A stretch of 10,179 nt of DNA from Oehlia diaphana (Eukaryota > Glomeromycota > Glomeromycetes > Glomerales > Glomeraceae). The position numbers and the translations under genes are program-made. Position 1 is the first letter of the stretch; each line of letters opens with the position of its first letter. The DNA lies in assembly GCA_003833135.1 (NCBI GenBank), contig QZLH01000884.1, positions 31,025 through 41,203 of the forward strand. Direction: 5' to 3'. A model generated the notes under the pieces. It was not told the origin of the DNA, ran no database searches, and worked only from the letters and a program-made list of their open reading frames with translations. Shown here piece by piece: positions 1 to 7,362 of this stretch.

Positions 1-8
1 TTTTTTAA

Positions 9-17
<9 letters not shown>

Positions 18-43
<26 letters not shown>
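18..43 (+). repeat. 26-base A homopolymer forming the leader of ML-A
   Basis: The run of A ends at the A of the ATG codon. It is preceded by T6, A8 and T3. It would give the mRNA an oligo(A) 5' leader immediately before the start codon. Its length could be unreliable because of sequencing of homopolymers. Confidence 0.8.
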
Positions 44-45
<2 letters not shown>

Positions 46-587
46 AACAAATTATTTATTATCTTTTTGATTTTCGTGACATTCGCCTCATCAACTCCAA
101 TAAGACGTCAAGATACGCTTAGCGGATTTAAACCTTGTAAAGGTAATTTCCCAAACGAAATTACCACATATAATTATACTCCCAATCCAATTATCGTAGG
201 TCAAGAAAATACTGTTCATATTACTGGTATAGCAACTGTAACTATTGAAAACGGAGCATTGTATAAGATTACTGGATTTTATGAGAATATACAAATATTT
301 CATCATGAAATCGGTTTTTGCGAAGCAATTGTCGAACCCAGTGGGTTTAAATGTCCAGTAAAAGATAATTTTGATTTTACCACAAAGTTTCCAATAGATA
401 ATGATTCTAATGATCCTAAAAATACTATAGAAGAATACGGTATAAGGATAATTGGTAAGATTTTAAACTTTTAAAAAATTTTGTTAATTATATAATAATA
501 ACCTTTTATTATATTTTATTAGTTACAAATCCGGACGGTAAAGATTTATTATGTATGGAAGGAAGCATCAAATTTTCTTATCCTTAA
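43..587 (+). CDS. ML-A: secreted ML-domain (NPC2 / PG-PI transfer-like) protein, two exons
   Basis: Exon 1 is 43-454 and exon 2 is 523-587; joining them in phase 1 gives 158 residues. Residues 1-17 form a signal peptide (MNK, then hydrophobic 4-15, then SS), followed by TPIRR and QD, suggesting a short propeptide with dibasic cleavage after Arg22. The mature part has the ML pattern: Cys32 (PCKGNF), YTPNP at 45-49, HH at 87-88, Cys93 (IGFCE), Cys104 (FKCPV) and, only in exon 2, Cys148 near the C-terminus. By analogy with NPC2, Cys32-Cys148 and Cys93-Cys104 should be disulfides; the small extra NPC2 disulfide is absent. NYT at 44-46 is a possible N-glycosylation site. Family members bind sterols or phospholipids in a beta-sandwich pocket, usually outside the cell or in vacuoles. 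Without splicing the frame stops 18 nt into the intron and loses Cys148, so splicing is well supported. The promoter lies off the window. Ligand unknown. Confidence 0.87.
455..522 (+). other. Intron of ML-A (68 nt)
   Basis: The donor is GTAAGA at 455-460 and the acceptor is TTATTAG ending at 522. The splice restores the exon 2 peptide VTNPDGK, which is also seen in relatives of the family. A likely branch point is the TAATAAC at about 495-501, followed by a T-rich stretch. The same 3' half of the intron recurs almost unchanged in psML-B and psML-D. Confidence 0.85.
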
Positions 588-696
588 TTATTTGAATATC
601 ATTATATAAATTATTACTACAGTAAAATAATTGAACGTTTTGTACATTTATTTATTTTAGTAATAGATTTATAGATTATAGTCTTCATTATCAGTT

Positions 697-702
697 AATA
701 AA
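697..702 (+). terminator. AATAAA-type 3' end signal of ML-A
   Basis: AATAAA lies 110 bp after the ML-A stop codon and is followed by GTATTTTTT. The same TTAATAAAGTATTTTT string occurs after psML-B (2135 onward), so this 3' flank was duplicated with the gene. Confidence 0.55.
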
Positions 703-1050
703 GTATTTTTTACAAAGAATGATTAATAAAAATATACGACATTTATAAGAATATAATACGTAACCATTTAGCTACGATCCATAAGTCACATGATATTTGG
801 TTATTTTTTTAAAAAAAAAACTCGGGCTTCAAGTTTTCTACTCAAGATAACAGTAAAAACAACTAAATTGATAATTTAAAAATATTTATCTTAAAAAAAA
901 AATTAAAAGCAGTAAAAAAAGAAAAAACCGAAAAAATTTCACACGACTAAACGCAAATAATGATTATTGATTTAGTTTCTAAACATGGAAAACGTTGTGG
1001 TGTCGATCGTTCTAATTATGAAATATGTGCGCACTATTTGCTGACACAAG

Positions 1051-1079
1051 TTTAAGGCGTATTTGTTTTAACGCCTAAA
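1051..1079. repeat. Short inverted repeat, TTTAAGGCGT / ACGCCTAAA
   Basis: The two arms pair with one bulged A and are separated by 10 bases. The half-site ACGCCTAA recurs at about 1241 and 5639, and its complement TTAGGCGT at about 5090. Function unknown; it may belong to a degraded transposon in the surrounding patch. Confidence 0.45.
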
Positions 1080-1544
1080 CGATATGGTATGCGCGCGTTG
1101 CTTATATTGACAATAATTTGTTATAATTATTAATTAGAAGAATTTATTGAATAATTATTACTTTATATTGTTGATAAAAAATATTAATAATAAACAGTAT
1201 TTAACTATTAGTTATATATATACTGTATATCTATTTTCTCACGCCTAAAATATTTCTAGAATAAAAAGTAGGTTCTAAAAAGAGAAAATTCTGAAACTTC
1301 ATACATAAAATATGTCTAAAAAAAAAAATAAATAACTAACCTTAAATTCCATTGTAAATATAAATATGTGCAATTCATTTTTTATTCTTTGTCCTATTTT
1401 GTTTAGTAGAATTTAAATTAAGAAAGTGAGAATTATGAGAAAATTCCAAAAATAAAGAAATGCAAAAATTCTCCAAGAAAAGGATAAAAATAAAATCTTT
1501 TTGCATATAATAACGAGACTTATCTTTAAGGATATGCGATATTT

Positions 1545-1554
1545 TATATGTAAC
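1545..1554 (+). promoter_or_regulatory. Decayed TATA region of psML-B
   Basis: GATATTTTATATGTAACAG aligns with GATATTTTATATAAAAACAG in front of psML-D. The A5 tract of the TATA box has become GTAA. The following TTATTCTTGTTCTT also aligns with the D leader, so this is the promoter of the dead copy. Confidence 0.5.
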
Positions 1555-1593
1555 AGTATTATTCTTGTTCTTCTGTTTTTAAAAATAATTATT

Positions 1594-2063
1594 AACGTCA
1601 AGATGCGCTTAGCGGTTTTAAATCGTGTAAAGGTAATTTCCAAAACGAAATTACCACCTACAGTATATTTATACCCCTAATCCATTGCAAGCGGGTCAAG
1701 AAGCAACTATTCATATTGCTGGTAAAGCAACTATAACTATTGAAAACGGTGCATTGTGAGATTTGATGAGAATATACAAATATTTCATCATGAAATCAGT
1801 TTTTGTGAAGCGATTGTGACGCCTAGTGGTTTCACCTGTCCAGTAAAGGAGAATTTTGATTTTACCACAAAGTTTGTGATAATATCATCTCCTAATGACC
1901 CTAAAAATACATTTAATAAGAATACAGAGTAAGTTTTTAATAAAATTTTGACTTTATTAATTATTTTAATTAATAACCTTTTATTATGTTTTATATAGTA
2001 ACAAATCCGGACGGTAAATATTTATCATGTGTTGAAGGGAACATCAAAATTTCTTATCCATAA
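1594..2063 (+). pseudogene. psML-B: broken ML-domain gene copy
   Basis: The closest relative of ML-A in the window. Homology begins in the propeptide (CGTCAAGAT, RQD); the ATG and the signal-peptide segment are missing, while the promoter-side flank is still present, implying an internal deletion of the gene's 5' end. In the body a five-base insertion after ACCTACAGT shifts the frame just before YTPNP. A net 10-base deletion after GCATTG (about 1752-1757) then creates an immediate TGA. Later segments still encode recognisable pieces in shifting frames: FHHE, CPVKENFDF, NDPKNT. The intron is still visible (GTAAGT donor at 1929, acceptor AG at 1997-1998, 70 nt) and exon 2 (1999-2063) remains readable as TNPDGK, a cysteine and SYP before TAA. 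No complete product can be made. The splice phase is also out of register. Confidence 0.87.
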
Positions 2064-2620
2064 TCGATAAAATAAAGTTTATATTTATTATAATACGATA
2101 ATAGATAATAATAATTCTATTTTTCTATTATTAATTAATAAAGTATTTTTAAAAACATGATTTCTACGTATAAATATACTTTAAATGCTATTTTTATTTT
2201 ATATTGTTTTTATACAAATCTATCCATAATCCGTAAAAGCCCCTGAAGCATACTTTTACATTACAGCATTATTTAATTTCGGTAATTCGGAATGTTTCGG
2301 TAACATGCATCCGTATTACTGTAACGATTGTACGGCAAATTCAGCTGGATAATAATGATATAAAACGGCCATATTTACGGAATGATAACGGGTAAAATCG
2401 GAAATCTTTGGTACCATTCAATAAAGAATTTAGTTGGGAGGACGTTAAACTAAAAATTAATTTGGAACGTCCTTATTTGCTAAATATGCATAAACTTAAT
2501 GATATCAATCGTTAATAAACGATTTATGAATTATTTCTTTTTATTCGTTATCTAACCAAAAAAAGTTACAAGCGAGACGTTTCGTTTTAACGATTATTTT
2601 AATAGGATAATTCATATAAT
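2064..2620. other. Intergenic between psML-B and psML-C
   Basis: After the psML-B 3' flank comes a less A+T-rich, non-coding patch at about 2270-2475, with recurring CGGTAA/ACGG/CCGTA words. It ends in short stem candidates: TTTAGTT (2429-2435) against AACTAAA (2448-2454) and GGACGTT (2440-2446) against AACGTCC (2466-2472). Base composition unlike its surroundings suggests an inserted repeat, but I found no clear termini or open frame. Confidence 0.45.
2137..2142 (+). terminator. AATAAA-type 3' end signal of psML-B
   Basis: AATAAA 74 bp after the old stop codon, in the same TTAATAAAGTATTTTT context as ML-A. It is a relic inherited with the duplicated unit. Confidence 0.5.
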
Positions 2621-2880
2621 TGATATTGATTTTCGAGACATTCGCATCATCATCAAACCAATAAACCGCCAAGATGCTCTTAACGGAATAAAATCGTGCG
2701 AAGGGATCTTTCCTAATGAAATTACTTCATATAATATCCAATTGTCGTGGGTTAATTAATTATTGATCATATGACCGGTAAAGTAACTGTACCCATTGAA
2801 AAAGCATCGTTGAAGCAATTCGATATTTTACCGTAAATATTACGGCAAAAGCTATCCTTAATGATCCTAAAAATGTACTT
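2621..2880 (+). pseudogene. psML-C: eroded relic of an ML gene first exon
   Basis: Segments align in order with ML-A: the signal-peptide end (GATTTTCGAGACATTCGC), the propeptide junction (CCAATAAACCGCCAAGAT), the first-cysteine region, CCTAATGAAATTAC, ATCCAATTGTCGTGGGT, GTAACTGTACCCATTGAAAA, then GAAGCAATT from the Cys93 region, TTTTACC and AATGATCCTAAAAATG near the end of exon 1. There is no ATG in the right place. Many indels and stops occur, and a large block between GAAGCAATT and TTTTACC is deleted. Neither the intron nor exon 2 can be found downstream. It is the oldest-looking copy of the cluster. What remains cannot encode a functional domain. Confidence 0.75.
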
Positions 2881-3505
2881 AAATTCTTTGCAAGGACGCT
2901 TAGTAACATAAAATTTTGATTTTATAAAACTTTGTTCATTATATTTTTTATATTCTGCAAAATGAATATGAACGTGAGTTTATCCCAGTGATAAAAAAAA
3001 AAAAGTAGTTCATAACTAAGATTAGAAGATATAATATAACTTTTTTTTGCAAATAATAGTGAACATTCCATCTACAATTACTGTATACGTAACCCAAGTA
3101 AATTCATGTCTTTTTAAATCCTGTGATAATCCACTAATTTCAGCAATTTTTTTCGTTCATCTTTGCATTTTACTGACGATCTTTAAGAATTCACTATTTA
3201 GAAACGAGTCTAAAAAAAAAAAGAAAAAGAAATATCTAATTTTAATTGAGAATATACTGTAATTATATATACTTCACTTTTATTCTGTGTCTTTTAACCA
3301 TAAACATTCTTTAAGCAAGCATTTTGCTTATCTGTTAACGGTTAAAAATTAATTAGGAAAGTGTGAAAATAAGAAAATTCTCCAAAGAATGAAAAATATA
3401 ATGAAATAATAATCCAGTCTTGCGGTTAAAAAACCATCATGATGCAGGCTTTTTTTCGGGGTGGCTTATTGCAGTGGCTTAATTTCGGGACTATATATGA
3501 TATTT
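2881..3505. other. Intergenic between psML-C and psML-D
   Basis: No gene seen. From about 3210 onward the sequence resembles the upstream flank of psML-B (GTCTAAAAAAAAAAA, TATTCTGTGTC, AGGAAAGTGTGAAAATAAG, AAATTCTCCAA in order). About 50 extra bases at about 3410-3480, relatively G+C-rich and including a T7CGGGG tract, are present here but not in the psML-B flank. Confidence 0.55.
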
Positions 3506-3516
3506 TATATAAAAAC
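3506..3516 (+). promoter_or_regulatory. TATA box of psML-D
   Basis: TATATAAAAAC lies 80 bp upstream of the old ATG at 3590 and is followed by AGTAT. The same TATAAAAAC(A/G)GTAT string stands before the intact ML-E gene. This marks it as the family's core promoter. Confidence 0.55.
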
Positions 3517-3520
3517 AGTA

Positions 3521-3550
3521 TTATCTCGTTCTTACTTATCTCGTTCTTTT
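3521..3550 (+). repeat. 15-bp tandem duplication in the psML-D leader
   Basis: TTATCTCGTTCTTAC (3521-3535) is followed directly by TTATCTCGTTCTTTT (3536-3550). It lies between the TATA box and the ATG. The corresponding psML-B leader has only one such unit. Confidence 0.7.
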
Positions 3551-3589
3551 TTTAATAAATTATATAATAAATATAAGCGATTTTATAAA

Positions 3590-4081
3590 ATGAATTTCTT
3601 ACTTGTCATATTGGTTTTTCGTAACATTCGTATCATCAACTCCAATAAGACGTCAAAATTTGCACAGTGATTTTAAAACATGCCAAGGTAATTTCCAATC
3701 CACTTGTCGGGGGTCAAGAATCTACTGGTCGTATCGTTGGTAAAGCAACTATATCTATTGAAAATGGTGCACTGTATAAAATTACGGGATTTTATGAGAA
3801 AAAGCAAGTAATTCATCATGAAATCGGTTTTTGTGAAATGTTTGTCACACTCAGTGGATTCACCTGTCCAGTAAAGGATGATTTTGATTTTACTGCAAAG
3901 TCTATGGAAGCAACATCTCCTCTTATTCCTAAAAATACTCTAGATGAGTAATAAAATAAATTACTTATAATTTTTAATTTTATTCATTAATAACCTTTTA
4001 ATATATTTTATACAGTCACAAATCCGAATGGTAAAAATTTATCATGTATTGAAGGAAAAGTCAACGTTCTCATATTATTAC
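3590..4081 (+). pseudogene. psML-D: recently disabled ML-domain gene copy
   Basis: The old ATG at 3590 opens MNFLLVILVF, a signal peptide. One extra T in the T run at about 3616-3620, compared with ML-A, shifts the frame and leads to TGA at 3668-3670. The bypassed frame still reads TPIRRQN and the first cysteine (TCQGNF). A 32-nt deletion relative to ML-A then removes the segment up to NP, between short CCAA repeats, and shifts the frame again. From about 3706 to 3947 the body is open and well kept: IVGKATISIENGALYK, HHEIGFC, FTCPVKDDFDF, PKNT. The intron (3948-4015, GTAATA donor, ACAG acceptor) and exon 2 from 4016 (TNPNGK, then a cysteine) remain, but the end of exon 2 is frameshifted and the splice phase no longer matches. 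Long open stretches suggest recent loss. The only start for the intact body frame would be a GTG at 3667, not credible in a eukaryote. Confidence 0.85.
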
Positions 4082-6155
4082 AATCTTTGATCAAAATAAA
4101 CAGTTCCAAAATTAGACAATAACATTTAGAAAAATGGTTTATAAATTCAAGAAAGGATTGATTCCTAAAATCTACGCACTGCAGGAAAATAAATCACATG
4201 ATCTAAAAATGAGAAGATAATTTTTAGAATGTATTAAATCTTCAAAACATGATAGCTCACCTTTATACTCCCGCAAAATACTAAAATACTATGATGAGAA
4301 CTGTGAAAAATAATTATTTGATTGCGGTCTATTTTATCGTTAAATCTAATATTTTTTTAGACTAAAAAAGTCATACCGAAAATTTTTTGGTGGGTAGTTA
4401 GTAAAAAATTCGATTACACGTGATCAATCTCAGACTTTCATCCCGTTTATATTGATGCGGAGAATTAACGGAGTATCATCTATCAATAGATAAGCTAGAT
4501 AACCATAAGTTAATTAAGTTATTAAATAAAAATATTAAAATATTGTCTGAACTGCAAAGAATTTACAATATTGTTAGCTGAATTCTTTTTTATCCCTATT
4601 TAATTGAATAAATTTATATTATTATTATTGATAGCATAAAATTTTCATTTTAAATAAATCTATCATTCTACTTTTATATGATCATAAAGTTTTCTTTCAA
4701 AATTGTTTATTTTATCAATTAATAAAGGGAATAAAAATTTAAAATATATATTAACTTTCGGACAACATTTGGTGAATTGTCTCGGTTCAAAGAACGTAAT
4801 AGTTATAATTATGGAAATTTATTGATTTTAAATAAAGAGTAAAGTAAATTTTTTGTGTAAAAAATATTCTATAAATGAAATAAAATGAAAATGCAATTAC
4901 ATAATATTTATCGATAATGTATGCATTCAATTATTTTCTTCGATCATAATAAAATGAAAGATTTACAATAAATTCGTATTTAGAAATTTAGAGAAACGCC
5001 AAAGAATGATCTATTTATACGTCGTCGAATAAATGCCGATCATTATCAAATTTTTTTGTGATCAACCAAGTAAGCAGTTAGGCGTATTATCTAAATATGG
5101 AATTTTAAGAATTTTCTAAAATAAAAATCTTTAAACCCATGACTTGTGTAATGGCTTTATATTATGACAAAAATGGAATTTTTATTTCGTCATACTATCT
5201 AATAGACTATTATAAGTTGGACAATGAACAAACGGGAAATTATAGAATACACTATTGTTAATCTTTTATCATAGATTTGCTTTTTAGCATAACTATTTCA
5301 GGTTAATGTAAATGTGATCATGTTGATCATGTCTTAAATGGGAAATTGATTTGTCGCACAAGAAAAGAAATATCAAATGTCCAAATTATGCATAAATAAC
5401 ATAAATAAGTTGTAAATTTGATAAGCTGTCAAAGTTTTTATAACTTAAGCGCGTCGCGTAATAATTTTATTATAGTTTCAATAAAAAAAAAAAAAAAAGT
5501 TTTCTTTCCGGATAACTCCAATAACTTCAAATGTTAAAGAAAAAATTTTAATTTATACGATACGTATGCCGAATTTGTTAATGTTGATCTTAATCGTTTA
5601 CTCTATATTTCCATCCATTTTTCTATAATATCCTTTATACGCCTAATCAGTCATAATTGAGAAGGTCTTTTCTCATTACATATCCAATGAAGAATATTTT
5701 TTGATTGTATAAATGTGATATTACTTTTTCAATTCCCCGACTATAAAATTAACGTATCAGATTTCATCGTAAAGACTTAAGTCGCGTATTTACCTTTCAT
5801 TCCAAATATACTGTATATAATAAAAGCAATTGTAGTATATAAATTCGGGATTTTCATGGTTGACATAATTTTGTGGAGTTATATTATATTATAAATTCTA
5901 ATTTAAACTTTAAATTATTTTCTCCGCGTAAATACCAAGATTCAAATTTGGGTAAATAAAATGGTTTTCATTGTGAATAATCCATAAAAAAATGAATCAA
6001 AGTATATTTATTTTGAAGAGATTCTTTTTAACAATAAAAATGTTTTTGACTGATAGAAATAAGTTATTTGGCACAAATTGATACATACATTCATAATAAT
6101 ATTATATCTGTTCTCAAAAGTAAAAATTATAGGCAAATTTGATTCCTCAGAATCT
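4082..6155. other. Large gene-free intergenic region
   Basis: About 2 kb of A+T-rich DNA with stop codons throughout all frames and no recognisable gene. Small structures only: TTTTTTAG / CTAAAAAA around one base (4353-4369), ATCTAT-CA-ATAGAT near 4479-4492, a doubled GATCATGT(T/C) at 5316-5333, and a long A run near 5483-5498. ACACGTGATC lies near 4416 and TCACATGAT at 4194. Confidence 0.6.
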
Positions 6156-6164
6156 TATAAAAAG
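6156..6164 (+). promoter_or_regulatory. Candidate TATA box of the HMG-box gene
   Basis: TATAAAAAG lies 85 bp upstream of the ATG at 6241. The spacing matches the ML promoters in this window. No transcript evidence is available. Confidence 0.4.
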
Positions 6165-6240
6165 AGTGTAAATATTTTCATCAAAATTTGCCGCCGTAAA
6201 ATTTATTCGCATTTTTCGTTACATAATTACGTAATTTCCC

Positions 6241-6936
6241 ATGTTACCACCGTATTTTTTCATCGATGGAAACAAAATTCATTTAATCGTAGCGCAACGT
6301 TGCATCGAAGTACCGTCCCCTGTTGAATTATCTAAGCAATATTATCGTTGCAACGGTTTCATAATTTATCGAGGGCTGTTGCAAGATGTGTTGCGAGGAG
6401 AGTTGCTTGTAGACATCTCGAGGTTTGCAAGCGAGACTTGGAAAATTGCTAGTAAAGATTTTCGAAATTTTTTTTCGGATTATGCACGTAATACCAATGG
6501 TATTACTGCAAAACGGGCCGAATTTAAGCAATTTAAGCAATTCAAGCCTCATAAACCTAAACGTAGTTACAAGAATCATGAACAAAAAAAACAAAATATG
6601 GTTTCCGCTATCGAACTAGAGCCATTCGATTTCGAACTGGAGGTATTCGATATCGACCGAGAGGGATTCAATAACGAACGAGAGGTTTTCGATTTCGAAC
6701 AGGAGGTATTCGATATCGAACGAGAGGGATTCAATAACGAACGAGAGGTATTCGATTTTGAACAGGAGGTATTCGATATCGAACGAGAGGGATTCAATAA
6801 CGAACGAGAGGTATTCGATTTCGAACAGGAGGTAATCGATGTCGAACGAGAGGGATTCAATATCGAACGAGAGGTATTCATGAGTGAAGTATTTGGAAGA
6901 GATGTGATGGAGTTCGAATTTATATCTAAAATTTAA
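6241..6936 (+). CDS. HMG-box-like protein with basic linker and acidic repeat tail
   Basis: Single exon of 231 codons. The ATG is the first after an in-frame TAA at 6232-6234, so the start is well bounded. Residues about 36-85 resemble an HMG box of the SOX/MATA type: NGFIIYR at 38-44, DISRFASETWK at 58-68 and SKDFRNFFSDYAR at 71-83, with the key Trp67 and closing aromatics and basics; the region between helices 1 and 2 is about four residues shorter than in SOX proteins. Residues about 91-118 are strongly basic (KRAEFKQFKQF, KPKR), a likely nuclear localisation and DNA-contact segment. Residues 127-217 are an acidic, phenylalanine-rich repeat of three seven-residue motifs, EVFDIER, EGFNNER and EVFDFEQ. 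The order box, basic linker, acidic tail recalls HMGB proteins and acidic activators. Expected role: nuclear DNA binding. MATA-HMG genes are expanded in Rhizophagus, but assignment to mating control would be speculation. Alternative: a relic frame kept open by the repeat. Confidence 0.68.
   Translation: MLPPYFFIDGNKIHLIVAQRCIEVPSPVELSKQYYRCNGFIIYRGLLQDVLRGELLVDISRFASETWKIASKDFRNFFSDYARNTNGITAKRAEFKQFKQFKPHKPKRSYKNHEQKKQNMVSAIELEPFDFELEVFDIDREGFNNEREVFDFEQEVFDIEREGFNNEREVFDFEQEVFDIEREGFNNEREVFDFEQEVIDVEREGFNIEREVFMSEVFGRDVMEFEFISKI
6619..6891 (+). repeat. Coding minisatellite: 63-bp units made of three 21-bp subunits
   Basis: Units lie at 6640-6702, 6703-6765 and 6766-6828, with degenerate partial units before (6619-6639) and after (6829-6891). 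Units 2 and 3 differ at one base and units 1 and 2 at three, so the expansion is recent. Each 63-bp unit contains three related 21-bp subunits of the form GAGG-TTC-A-GAAC-A, encoding E(V/G)F(D/N)xE(R/Q). All lengths are multiples of 21, keeping the frame. The outer units are more diverged, as expected for an array growing from its centre. Confidence 0.93.
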
Positions 6937-7362
6937 ATTTTTCTTTCTTTTTTTTGAAGATATTTACAAATTAAAAATAATCGTTGTTTTTTTTTTTCGT
7001 AGCAATTTTTTTTTGATATTTAGTTTATTTCGTTAATTTTATAGTAACATAGTAAATATTAAATATGATTATTATTATAAGGTACTATAATAATATTATG
7101 AAAGTTTTAAAATTAACAATTCTTTTAAAATAATACATATTTACATTGTTATTATGTTATGTTACATCATCTTTATCCTCTATAACGTATACGCAAAAAA
7201 ATTTTTCCGGATATTATTTTTTTCAGTTTCTTAATAAATAAACTTTTATAATTACGCCATACACTAATATAATCGGAATCTTATTTTCCAAAGCGATGAT
7301 ACTATTAAATTACTTTCAAGGTATTGATAAATTTAGCGTACCCTCCCACTTTTGTTATTCCT
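6937..7362. other. 3' flank of the HMG-box gene and spacer
   Basis: A+T-rich, with T runs at 6948-6955 and 6987-6996. The first AATAAA on the plus strand is at 7233-7238, rather far from the stop codon; a nearer variant signal may be used. No gene seen. Confidence 0.5.

Larger units (their letters stand above)
588..1593. other. Intergenic between ML-A and psML-B
   Basis: A+T-rich DNA with no convincing gene. It holds the 3' flank of ML-A, several A runs (for example around 811-820 and 893-901), a less A+T-rich patch at about 950-1110 that may be an old insertion, and from about 1310 the upstream flank of psML-B, which resembles the upstream flank of psML-D. An imperfect inverted repeat lies at 1051-1079 (TTTAAGGCGT against ACGCCTAAA). 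Confidence 0.6.

Noticed and set aside
960..1055. 31-codon frame starting MIIDLVSKHGKRCG
   Set aside because: Less A+T-rich than its flanks but too short, with no recognisable family, no supporting exon and no promoter evidence.
3047..3262. 71-codon plus-strand frame
   Set aside because: It ends in a poly-lysine translation of an A run, lacks an ATG of good context and has no homologous feature; it overlaps the upstream flank shared with psML-B.
3461..3670. 69-codon plus-strand open frame
   Set aside because: Its N-terminal part is promoter and leader DNA of psML-D, and only the last 27 codons follow the old ATG before the frameshift stop. It is not a separate gene.
3667..3951. 94-codon frame as a functional ML gene with GTG start
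   Set aside because: A GTG start is not credible in a fungal nuclear gene. The frame lacks the signal peptide and first cysteine, and the exon 2 phase does not match. It is the surviving body of psML-D.
6078..6326. 82-codon plus-strand frame overlapping the HMG-box gene start
   Set aside because: No recognisable domain, biased towards random A+T-rich codons; it overlaps the candidate promoter and the well-bounded HMG start in another frame.
6576..6881. 101-codon minus-strand frame rich in Ser/Arg/Asn
   Set aside because: A shadow of the minisatellite read backwards; the repeat length being a multiple of three keeps all its frames open.
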